From the NCBI GenBank assembly GCA_002328835.1, contig DCWN01000017.1, forward strand, positions 2,893-7,984: a stretch of DNA of 5,092 nt, given 5' to 3'. The position numbers were made by a program, and so were the translations under genes. The stretch is from Acidobacteria bacterium UBA2161. GTDB taxonomy: Bacteria > Acidobacteriota > Vicinamibacteria > Vicinamibacterales > UBA823. The notes under the pieces are model-generated. The model did not search any database, was not told where the DNA came from, and saw only the letters and a program-made list of their open reading frames with translations. Shown in pieces: positions 1 through 5,092 of the stretch; the first letter of the stretch is position 1, and each line of letters begins with the position of its first letter.

Positions 1-1782
1 CAGGCGCCCGCCGATGTCGGCCTCCCCCGCCAGGGCGCGCACGGCGTTGCGTTCGGCTCGATCGTAGAAATCGTAGGTCAGTAGCATCGCCGGCACCCCG
101 TCGAGGGACAGCGCAGTGTACGGGCTCCCGAAGAGTACCGCCACGTAGGGCTGGCCGCGCGCGGCCGTCACTCGACCGAGCCGCCGCAGGAGCGAGACGA
201 TCGGCGGGGCGAGCTCCATCCCCCCGTCTCGCGGCGTCGTACGAACGAAGATCGAGGCAATGACGGCATCGAACCGGTCCGCGGTCGACCCCACGAGATC
301 GATCGCTTGACGCGACGTCTGATTCGACAGTTCGACCGACGTCACGCTGGGCCACCGCTCGCGCAGTTCGGCGATGAAGGTCCGACTGGGGGCGGCGATC
401 CGCCAACCCGAGGGACGGTCGAGCACCGACAGATAGAGAATGTCCGCGTCGGGCGGCAGGCGGAGCGGCACGTCGCCGCGCGCATCGGCGACGAGCGTCA
501 TCGCCCGCTCACTCGCCCGATCCGCGATCTCGGCGTGCGCTCGTCCGCCGACGCGGGCAGGCAGCGCATCCAGATCGACGAGACGCGACTCGTGAAGCCC
601 CAACCGAGCCTTCGCCTCGAGCACGCGCGTCGCCGATTCGCGGATCCGCTCCGGCGACAGGACGCCGTCAGCGACCGCTGCGCGGACGCCCTCGAAGGCA
701 GCGACGGCGTCGGCGGGATGCAGTACCACGTCGTTGCCCGCCGCGATCGCGCGAACCGCGGCCTCCCCCGCCGACCAGCGGTCGGCCACGGCGCCCATCT
801 GCATCGAGTCGGTGAAGACCAAGCCCTCGAACCCGAACTCCTGACGGATCACACCGTTGACGACCGCCGCACTCAACGTCGACGGAATCCCGTCGGCCGG
901 CTCGATCGCCGGAAGGACGATGTGCGCCGTCATCACGCCATCGGCGCCCGCCGCAAGGCCGTCGCGAAACGGCGGCCACTCGATCGCTTGCAGGCGCTCG
1001 CGGTCGTACGGAATCACGGGCAGGCCGACGTGGGAATCGACATCGGTGTCGCCGTGGCCGGGGAAATGCTTCACGGTCGCTAGCATTCCGCCATCGCGCA
1101 CGCCGCGGACGTAGGCCCCGCCCAGCCGGCCGACGAGCGCGGGGTCTTCACCGAACGACCGTGTGTTGATCACGGGATTGCGCGCGTTGTTGTTGACGTC
1201 GACGACGGGCGCGAAGTTGACGTGCACGCCGATCGCCCGTGACTCGACCGCCGTGACCCGACCGGCCTCGTAGGCCAACTGCGCATCGCCCGCCGCCCCG
1301 AACGCCATCGCGCGGGGAAACACGGTGCCGCCGCCGATCCGGAACCCGACACCGGCCTCGAAGTCGCCGGAGATCATGAGCGGCACGCGGGCGGCCGCCT
1401 GGAGGCGATTGATGAGCCAGGCCGCCGCCAAGGGCTCGCCGAGCGTGACCGTGCCGTAGGTGGGATTCAGGAGAACATCGGGCGCCAGCTCCCGCCCGCC
1501 GAACACGAGGAATCCGCCGACGTGCTGCTCGCGCGTCAGCGCGACGAGCGCCTCGAAGGTCTCGGTGTCGCTGCTGAGATAGGTCGACAGGAACGACGGC
1601 GTGATGAGCTGCCCGATCTGCTCGTCTACGCTCATCGCGTCGAGCGTCTCGGTCACCCACTGCTGCGCCGAGGCGTCCAGCGGCGCGGGCGCCGATTGGC
1701 CCGCGGCCGGCGCGCCCGACACCGCCATCGCACACAGCGCGGCGAGCGTCGCGGCCACCCGCATGCGAGGGTGAAGCAGCAT
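1..1782 (-). CDS. nagZ: Exported beta-N-acetylhexosaminidase, glycoside hydrolase family 3 (NagZ type), 3' end cut by window edge
   Basis: The reading frame is open from an ATG at 1782 to the left edge, giving 594 residues with no stop. Family knowledge: NagZ-type GH3 enzymes remove terminal beta-N-acetylglucosamine, typically from muropeptides during peptidoglycan turnover. Seen: residues 1-29 look like a signal peptide (Arg at 6 and 8, hydrophobic stretch 9-27, Ala-rich cleavage area before QSAPAP), so the protein is probably exported. A TIM-barrel domain spans about 45-395, with SFGEDP at 209-214, the hallmark KHFPGHGDTDVDSH at 238-251 and FTDSMQMGAV at 323-332. By analogy with Bacillus subtilis NagZ, D249/H251 would be the acid/base dyad and D325 the nucleophile. 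A second alpha/beta domain follows (about 425-594), as in the two-domain NagZ forms. The last visible residues, GEADIGGRL, resemble the GxLP segment near the end of GH3 C-terminal domains, so few residues may be missing unless another domain is fused. M7 (1764) is an alternative start; neither start has a clear Shine-Dalgarno. Exact substrate is inferred. Confidence 0.93.
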   Translation of the reverse strand, partial: MLLHPRMRVAATLAALCAMAVSGAPAAGQSAPAPLDASAQQWVTETLDAMSVDEQIGQLITPSFLSTYLSSDTETFEALVALTREQHVGGFLVFGGRELAPDVLLNPTYGTVTLGEPLAAAWLINRLQAAARVPLMISGDFEAGVGFRIGGGTVFPRAMAFGAAGDAQLAYEAGRVTAVESRAIGVHVNFAPVVDVNNNARNPVINTRSFGEDPALVGRLGGAYVRGVRDGGMLATVKHFPGHGDTDVDSHVGLPVIPYDRERLQAIEWPPFRDGLAAGADGVMTAHIVLPAIEPADGIPSTLSAAVVNGVIRQEFGFEGLVFTDSMQMGAVADRWSAGEAAVRAIAAGNDVVLHPADAVAAFEGVRAAVADGVLSPERIRESATRVLEAKARLGLHESRLVDLDALPARVGGRAHAEIADRASERAMTLVADARGDVPLRLPPDADILYLSVLDRPSGWRIAAPSRTFIAELRERWPSVTSVELSNQTSRQAIDLVGSTADRFDAVIASIFVRTTPRDGGMELAPPIVSLLRRLGRVTAARGQPYVAVLFGSPYTALSLDGVPAMLLTYDFYDRAERNAVRALAGEADIGGRL

Positions 1783-1839
1783 CGGCCGATGGTAGTGCGA
1801 AAGCCGGGGAGCCGCAACGACGCCTTGTATAATCAGGCG
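1783..1839. promoter_or_regulatory. Divergent intergenic promoter region between the GH3 gene and moaB
   Basis: The 57 bp between the two start codons must hold most control elements for both genes. Plus strand: a perfect TATAAT at 1828-1833, with no convincing -35 box 17 bp upstream (CGGGGA at 1805-1810). Minus strand: TATACA (plus-strand positions 1831-1826) lies 17 bp downstream of TTCACG (1854-1849, inside the first moaB codons), each matching four of six sigma-70 consensus bases. The minus-strand promoter would leave a 5' leader of about 37 nt before the GH3 ATG. The two -10 elements overlap, so initiation in one direction should compete with the other. This rests on motif and spacing only. 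Confidence 0.5.
1828..1833 (+). promoter_or_regulatory. -10 box TATAAT for moaB, positioned for a leaderless transcript
   Basis: The hexamer is a perfect sigma-70-type -10 element. Only six bases (1834-1839) separate it from the moaB ATG, so the usual initiation distance puts +1 at or next to the A of the start codon. The nearby AGG at 1835-1837 is only 2 nt from the ATG, too close to act as a normal ribosome binding site. A -10 motif directly before a start codon is the known signature of leaderless genes in several bacterial phyla. Confidence 0.55.
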
Positions 1840-2343
1840 ATGAGTCATCGTGAACACCGCGCCCAATCTCCGACGCAGGTCCGCTGCTACGTGCTCACGG
1901 TGTCGGACTCGCGGACCGAGGAGACGGACGCCGGTGGTCGCGCCATCGTCGAGCTCCTCACGTCGGCGGGCCACGAGGTCGTCGATCGACGGATCGTGAA
2001 GGACGAGCCCGACCAGGTCCGCGCCGCGGTCGCCCTCCAGTTCGCACACGAGCGGGTCCAGGCGATCATCACGACGGGCGGCACCGGTATCTCCTCGCGC
2101 GACCGATCCTACGAGGCGGTCACCGGCCTCCTCGAGAAGCGCCTGGACGGCTTCGGCGAGATCTTCCGCGCGCTGAGTTTCGAGGAGATCGGTCCGGCCG
2201 CCATGTTGAGCCGAGCGTTCGCCGGCACCGCTCACGGCAAGATCCTCATCGCCCTGCCGGGCTCGGAGCACGCGGTGCGGCTGGCGTTGACCAAGCTCGT
2301 CCTGCCGGAACTCGGCCACCTCGTGCGGGAGGCGTCGCGCTAG
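1840..2343 (+). CDS. moaB: Molybdenum cofactor biosynthesis protein MoaB (MogA/MoaB family, probable molybdopterin adenylyltransferase)
   Basis: The product has 167 residues, a normal MoaB length. Family knowledge: MogA/MoaB proteins transfer AMP from ATP to molybdopterin, making the adenylylated intermediate used by MoeA; they are cytoplasmic oligomers. Seen: a single MoCF-type domain with VLTVSDSR at 18-25, TTGGTGISSRD at 78-88 (pterin-binding loop), GFGEIFRALSFEEIG at 104-118 (typical of MoaB rather than MogA) and ALPGS at 138-142. D55 (in IVKDEP) and D88 align by motif with the two essential Asp residues of E. coli MogA; from memory E. coli MoaB has Asn at the first position, so this copy looks catalytically competent. 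The open frame extends upstream to 1522, but that part is antisense to the GH3 gene and low-complexity Arg-rich. The ATG at 1840 fits the family N-terminus and the TATAAT just upstream. moeA follows 13 bp after the stop, indicating co-transcription. Confidence 0.95.
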   Translation: MSHREHRAQSPTQVRCYVLTVSDSRTEETDAGGRAIVELLTSAGHEVVDRRIVKDEPDQVRAAVALQFAHERVQAIITTGGTGISSRDRSYEAVTGLLEKRLDGFGEIFRALSFEEIGPAAMLSRAFAGTAHGKILIALPGSEHAVRLALTKLVLPELGHLVREASR

Positions 2344-2345
2344 TC

Positions 2346-2351
2346 AAGAGA
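2346..2351 (+). promoter_or_regulatory. Weak Shine-Dalgarno-like site for moeA
   Basis: AAGAGA lies 5 nt before the moeA ATG within the 13-bp moaB-moeA gap. It is a partial match to AAGGAG at usable spacing, and supports the ATG at 2357 over the internal Met6 codon. Translation may also rely on ribosomes arriving from moaB. Confidence 0.45.
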
Positions 2352-2356
2352 CGCCC

Positions 2357-3583
2357 ATGAGCACCACGAAGATGCGCCCGATTCGCGAGACGATCGCACT
2401 CGACGAGGCCCTGGCCGTCGTCGCCGAGGCCACGCGGCCACTCGAGCGCACCGAGCGCGTCCGCCTCGCCAATGCCGGTGGCCGCGTCGCCGCCCGCGAC
2501 GCGGCATCCGAGCAGTACGTGCCGCCATTCGACCGCGCGGCGATGGACGGCTTCGCCGTCGTCGCCGAGGATACCTTCGGTGCCGGGCGTTACGACCCCA
2601 GCGTGCTCCGGTGCGTGGAGACGGTGTTCACGGGCCAGACCCCGCGGCGCGGAGTCAGCCGGGGCGAGTGCGCGCAGATCGCCACCGGTGCGCCCATGCC
2701 CCACGGCGCGGACGCCGTGGTCATGGTCGAGGGAACCGACCGCAGCGACACCGAGGTGCGGATCTTCACGCCGGTCTACCCCCGCCAGAACGTTGGACGC
2801 CGCGGCGCCGACATCGTGCCGGGTCAGACGCTCGTCACCCAGGGCAGCGTGTTGAGTCCAGGCCGCATCGGCGCGCTGGCGGCGGTGGGTATCGCGGAGG
2901 TCGAGGTGTACGCGAAGCCGTCGGTCGCCTTGCTGTCCACGGGCGACGAGATCGTCGCGCCCGGGCAGGCCCTGGCGCCGGGGCAGATCTACGACATCAA
3001 CCGCTACACGATGGAGGCCATCGTGCGGAGCCACGGAGCCACCGCCGTGGGACACCCCACCGCGGCCGACACGCTCGACGCGCTGTCGGCGGCGGTCGAC
3101 GCATGCGCCGCCCACGATCTGCTGGTGTTCTCGGGCGGCAGCTCGGTCGGTGAGCGCGACCTGATCGTCGATGTCCTGCAAGAGCGCGGCGAGGTGCTGT
3201 TCCACGGCATCGCCGTGAAGCCAGGCAAGCCGATGGTCTTCGGACGCATCGGCGAGACGCCGGTGCTCGGCATGCCGGGCTATCCGACCTCATGCCTGTC
3301 GAACGCGTACATGCTGCTCGTGCCGATCTTGCGGCGGCTGGCGCAGCTGCCCGCCCATCGGCCCCGAACCGTCACGGCCGCTCTGGCCGAGCGAGTCGTG
3401 TCGACGACCGGACGCCATCAGTTCTATACGGTCCGTCTGGAGGATGGCCGGGCCGTCCCGGCCTTCAAGGCCTCGGGCGACATCACGAGCATGTCGCTCG
3501 CGGACGGCTACATCGAGATTCCGGCGCAGACCGACATCGTGGAAAAGGGTGAAACGGTCGTCGTGAAGCTGTTCGTCTCTTAG
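2357..3583 (+). CDS. moeA: Molybdopterin molybdenumtransferase MoeA
   Basis: The product has 408 residues, the usual MoeA length. Family knowledge: MoeA hydrolyses adenylylated molybdopterin and inserts molybdate (or tungstate) to give active cofactor, working after MogA/MoaB in the cytoplasm as a dimer. Seen, in order: MoeA N-terminal domain (about 8-170) with FDRAAMDGFA at 58-67, TGAPMPHGADAVVMVE at 110-125 and GADIVPG at 150-156; MoCF-binding domain (about 185-325) with STGDEIV at 194-200, SGGSSVGERD at 259-268, KPGKPMVFG at 288-296 and GMPGYPTS at 305-312; C-terminal beta domain (about 335-408) with ADGYIEIP at 382-389. D152 and E198 occupy the places of two functionally important acidic residues of E. 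coli MoeA (matched by motif, not by alignment). The GYP form of the glycine loop, in place of the common GNP, is also seen in gephyrin-like and archaeal MoeA. No truncation or frameshift is visible. Likely co-transcribed with moaB. Confidence 0.96.
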   Translation: MSTTKMRPIRETIALDEALAVVAEATRPLERTERVRLANAGGRVAARDAASEQYVPPFDRAAMDGFAVVAEDTFGAGRYDPSVLRCVETVFTGQTPRRGVSRGECAQIATGAPMPHGADAVVMVEGTDRSDTEVRIFTPVYPRQNVGRRGADIVPGQTLVTQGSVLSPGRIGALAAVGIAEVEVYAKPSVALLSTGDEIVAPGQALAPGQIYDINRYTMEAIVRSHGATAVGHPTAADTLDALSAAVDACAAHDLLVFSGGSSVGERDLIVDVLQERGEVLFHGIAVKPGKPMVFGRIGETPVLGMPGYPTSCLSNAYMLLVPILRRLAQLPAHRPRTVTAALAERVVSTTGRHQFYTVRLEDGRAVPAFKASGDITSMSLADGYIEIPAQTDIVEKGETVVVKLFVS

Positions 3584-3584
3584 A

Positions 3585-3624
3585 CGGGGCGTTGCCCCGA
3601 ACCCCCGCGCGGGTCTGCGCGGGG
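3585..3624 (+). terminator. Two tandem GC-rich stem-loops just after moeA
   Basis: Two bases after the moeA stop, CGGGGC (3585-3590) pairs perfectly with GCCCCG (3594-3599) over a 3-nt loop. A second perfect 8-bp stem follows: CCCCGCGC (3603-3610) with GCGCGGGG (3617-3624), 6-nt loop. No T-run follows either stem, so this is not a classical intrinsic terminator. Position directly after the last gene of an operon and before a convergent gene favours a termination or 3'-end-protecting role; that is inference. Confidence 0.5.
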
Positions 3625-3653
3625 ACCCCGAGAGCCCCACTCCGACCCGCGCG
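3606..3653. repeat. 10-bp perfect inverted repeat in the moeA / zinc-ribbon convergent gap
   Basis: CGCGCGGGTC (3606-3615) is the exact reverse complement of GACCCGCGCG (3644-3653), with 28 bp between the arms. This pairing is mutually exclusive with the local hairpin at 3603-3624, so an RNA from here could adopt two alternative folds. The low-complexity, GC-rich composition raises the chance of coincidental complementarity. Confidence 0.4.
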
Positions 3654-3672
3654 AGGCGCGCTGTGCGCGCCT
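3654..3672. terminator. 8-bp GC-rich hairpin in the convergent gap
   Basis: AGGCGCGC (3654-3661) pairs perfectly with GCGCGCCT (3665-3672) around a TGT loop. It lies between two convergent genes and could slow transcription from either side. No adjacent T-tract is present on either strand. Confidence 0.4.
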
Positions 3673-3707
3673 TGGTCTCCACATCGCAATCCGCGCCGGG
3701 GCCTCGC

Positions 3708-3726
3708 CACCGCGCCGTGCGCGGTG
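3708..3726. terminator. 8-bp hairpin just past the stop of the zinc-ribbon membrane gene
   Basis: CACCGCGC (3708-3715) pairs with GCGCGGTG (3719-3726) around a CGT loop. It starts 15 bp beyond the minus-strand stop codon at 3742-3744, a normal terminator position for the minus-strand unit. It lacks a U-tract. It overlaps a two-copy tandem GCGGTGT at 3721-3734. Confidence 0.4.
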
Positions 3727-3741
3727 TGCGGTGTGCCCCCT

Positions 3742-4212
3742 CTACCGGCGGCCGGTCTGCTTAGCGTACTCGGCTTCGAGTTCGTCCGCGGTGTGCAGGT
3801 CGAACGCTCCGGCCGTCCGCTCGAACTGCCCGCGGAACTCGGCGTGGCAGCGGTAGCAGACGGTCACGTCGCTCAGCCGCCGATACACGGCGAGGTCGAC
3901 AAGGACGGCCAAGGCCAGCACGGCATAGGCGACCAGGTCCATCCCGTACCCGTAGAACACCGCGCTGATCGTCGCACCGGCGATGACGAACGCGAGCCCG
4001 ACCTTCGGGTCGAAATCCTTGCGGATGTAGAAGTCGGGTCCTTCGCACGCCGGGCAGGCATCCACCAACCGGTCGCCGGTGACCGCGACGCTGAACCGCA
4101 ACGGGATCGTCCGACGGCAGTTTCCGCAGGCGATTTCGGCCGGTGCCTCGGCGGCCTGGACCGGCAACGCGGCTTCGCAGCCTGGACACGCAACGGTGAC
4201 TTCCATCGACAC
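3742..4212 (-). CDS. Small membrane protein with four CxxC zinc-binding motifs and a transmembrane hairpin, function unknown
   Basis: The product has 156 residues. I do not recognise a characterised function. Seen: CPGC at 9-12 and CGNC at 29-32, a spacing typical of a zinc ribbon; a linker; CPAC at 53-56; two hydrophobic helices (about 70-88 and 91-110) joined by a very short loop; then CYRC at 119-122 and a charged tail with LHTADELEAEY. Basic residues (R64, K65, K70 before the first helix; R111, R112 after the second) predict both ends in the cytoplasm, so the CPAC and CYRC halves could meet and bind one metal across the hairpin. The start is GTG at 4212: GAGGG at 4223-4227 is 10 nt upstream, against 16 nt for the alternative ATG at 4206. 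The gene lies 13 bp after an eight-helix membrane protein gene on the same strand, suggesting an operon and perhaps a physical complex. Metal binding and partnership are inferred. Confidence 0.85.
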   Translation of the reverse strand: MSMEVTVACPGCEAALPVQAAEAPAEIACGNCRRTIPLRFSVAVTGDRLVDACPACEGPDFYIRKDFDPKVGLAFVIAGATISAVFYGYGMDLVAYAVLALAVLVDLAVYRRLSDVTVCYRCHAEFRGQFERTAGAFDLHTADELEAEYAKQTGRR

Positions 4213-4222
4213 GGGCGTCAGA

Positions 4223-4227
4223 CCCTC
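4223..4227 (-). promoter_or_regulatory. Shine-Dalgarno site of the zinc-ribbon membrane gene
   Basis: GAGGG on the minus strand overlaps the TGA stop of the upstream gene (4226-4228). It is 10 nt from the GTG at 4212 and 16 nt from the ATG at 4206, which favours the GTG start. Overlap with the preceding stop also suggests translational coupling. Confidence 0.5.
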
Positions 4228-5035
4228 AGACCGGGACCAGCGTGGACAGATGGAGGTACTTGGCCAGGATCTCTCCGACGATCACGATGAAGAAGTCCAC
4301 GTAGAGGATGCCGGTGGCCGACTGCGTCGACCGGATCTTCGCGGTCTCCCAGGTCAGATACGACAGCACGCCTGGGCCCAGCAAACCGAACAGCACTCGC
4401 TGCCAGAAGAACACGCCCGCACTGGACAGCACGTAGTGCTGGAAGCTCGGGCCGAGCCCAGGTTCCCACCCCGCGATCGCGATCCAGACCGCCGCCGTGA
4501 TGACGATCACCCGGGCGATGATCGAGCCAATGTGAAACTTGACCATGCCCTGCAAGGGCGCGATGTCGAGCGACGGCAGGACCAAGTACCAGTGGCCGAG
4601 GCTCATCGCCGTGCAGGAGCTTCCCAGCAGCGCCGCCGACGTCAGGAAGCTGGCCACCGCCACAGCGGTCGGCGCGACCGTCAGCGACGACCCGACCGCG
4701 GCGCCCTGCGCGACGATGGCGGCGGCGCCCGCGAGCAGGCTGACCCAGAGCAGGGCCGGCCGCAGCGACGCCAGCACGCGGCCGATGATCGCCCAGTAGG
4801 CCAGGAGGGCGCCGGTGGCGACAACCAGCGCCACGAATCCCCACCCCGAGGCCACGCCGCCGAGGACTGTCGCTTCGGGTCGGAACGCCAGCCCGATGAC
4901 GAGCAGGGTGACGGCCAGCCCCGAGTTGAACCGGAAGAACTTGACGCCCGCGTCGCGCGACACCAGAACCAGCGTCCAGGCGATGCCGATACCGAGATGG
5001 GTGAGAAACAGAAAGAGGATGGCGGACAGCGACAT
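4226..5035 (-). CDS. Eight-helix integral membrane protein, function unknown
   Basis: The product has 269 residues, mostly hydrophobic. I do not recognise a characterised family. Seen: about eight transmembrane helices near 4-25, 37-52, 63-84, 94-115, 121-144, 166-189, 203-226 and 243-263. Basic residues cluster in alternate loops (R27/K32/R35, R86/R92, K166, K233/R235), which fits both termini outside. Histidines H13, H148 (in SLGHWYLVLP), H168, H200 and H262 lie in or at the ends of helices. These, with the IRSTQSATGILYVD stretch at 234-247, look like conserved-motif candidates and could be heme or metal ligands, but this is speculation. The ATG at 5035 has no clear Shine-Dalgarno, and the frame stays open for the 19 codons to the window edge, so a start farther upstream is possible. 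Those codons encode five Arg, which would disfavour an outside N-terminus. The CxxC membrane protein gene follows after 13 bp, probably in one transcript. Confidence 0.82.
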   Translation of the reverse strand: MSLSAILFLFLTHLGIGIAWTLVLVSRDAGVKFFRFNSGLAVTLLVIGLAFRPEATVLGGVASGWGFVALVVATGALLAYWAIIGRVLASLRPALLWVSLLAGAAAIVAQGAAVGSSLTVAPTAVAVASFLTSAALLGSSCTAMSLGHWYLVLPSLDIAPLQGMVKFHIGSIIARVIVITAAVWIAIAGWEPGLGPSFQHYVLSSAGVFFWQRVLFGLLGPGVLSYLTWETAKIRSTQSATGILYVDFFIVIVGEILAKYLHLSTLVPV

Positions 5036-5092
5036 GACTGTGGCGAACGACCGCGCGGCCGACCGGCGAACGGCGGGGGCCGGCAGCCGCCG
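5036..5092. other. Right-edge segment, coding status undecided
   Basis: These 57 bp continue the frame of the eight-helix protein without a stop and encode an Arg/Ala/Pro-rich peptide. No -10 box or Shine-Dalgarno was recognised on the minus strand. It could be an upstream leader, an N-terminal extension of that protein, or part of a preceding gene whose end lies outside the window. Confidence 0.4.

Noticed and set aside
307..1083. A 258-codon open frame on the plus strand, opposite the GH3 gene
   Set aside because: The predicted peptide is Arg/Asp/Gly-rich low complexity. The opposite strand encodes a clear GH3 catalytic domain over the same bases; long antisense frames are expected in GC-rich coding DNA.
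1148..1735. A 195-codon minus-strand frame overlapping the GH3 N-terminal half
   Set aside because: It is in another frame of the same strand, is Arg/Ala-rich, and has no motif. The GH3 frame explains this stretch.
1522..1839. N-terminal extension of moaB by 106 codons
   Set aside because: The extension is Arg-rich, lies antisense to the GH3 coding start and has no family counterpart. The ATG at 1840 gives a normal MoaB length.
2246..3205. A 319-codon minus-strand frame opposite moaB/moeA
   Set aside because: Low-complexity Arg/Asp/His-rich peptide; the plus strand encodes MoeA with all expected motifs across the same bases.
3592..4290. A 232-codon plus-strand frame spanning the convergent gap and the zinc-ribbon gene
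   Set aside because: It reads through stem-loop DNA and antisense to four well-placed CxxC motifs and two membrane helices; composition is that of a shadow frame.
4218..4844. A 208-codon minus-strand frame inside the eight-helix protein gene
   Set aside because: Different frame, Arg/Gly-rich and without hydrophobic segments; the overlapping frame gives a coherent polytopic membrane protein.

Overview
This is a G+C-rich bacterial window (roughly two thirds G+C by eye) with five protein-coding genes in three blocks. The organism cannot be named from the sequence. High G+C, an exported two-domain NagZ-type GH3 enzyme, a MoaB-MoeA pair, and GC-rich hairpins without U-tracts between convergent genes would suit a soil-type lineage such as Acidobacteriota, but that is a guess and not shown by any marker here.

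Left block (1-1782, minus strand): a glycoside hydrolase family 3 enzyme of the NagZ type with a signal peptide. It is cut by the left window edge at codon 594, probably close to its natural C-terminus. It starts back-to-back with moaB across a 57-bp gap. That gap holds a perfect TATAAT for moaB placed so that the transcript would begin at the moaB ATG (a predicted leaderless mRNA), and an overlapping, weaker promoter reading toward the GH3 gene.

Middle block (1840-3583, plus strand): moaB and moeA, 13 bp apart, form a compact operon for the last two steps of molybdenum cofactor synthesis. MoaB adenylylates molybdopterin; MoeA uses the adenylylated intermediate to insert molybdate. Both keep the expected active-site motifs. 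MoaB keeps both catalytic-type aspartates, so it probably does the job of MogA.

Between moeA and the next convergent gene (3584-3741) lies a 158-bp stretch packed with perfect GC-rich stem-loops, likely a bidirectional terminator zone or an intergenic repeat.

Right block (3742-5035, minus strand): a two-gene unit of unknown function. The first gene encodes an eight-helix membrane protein with several histidines near helix ends. The second, 13 bp downstream, encodes a small protein with four CxxC motifs, two of which sit on either side of a transmembrane hairpin. I do not recognise a characterised function for either. This pair is the most likely place for undescribed biology in the window. 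No RNA gene, CRISPR array, insertion sequence or phage feature was seen.
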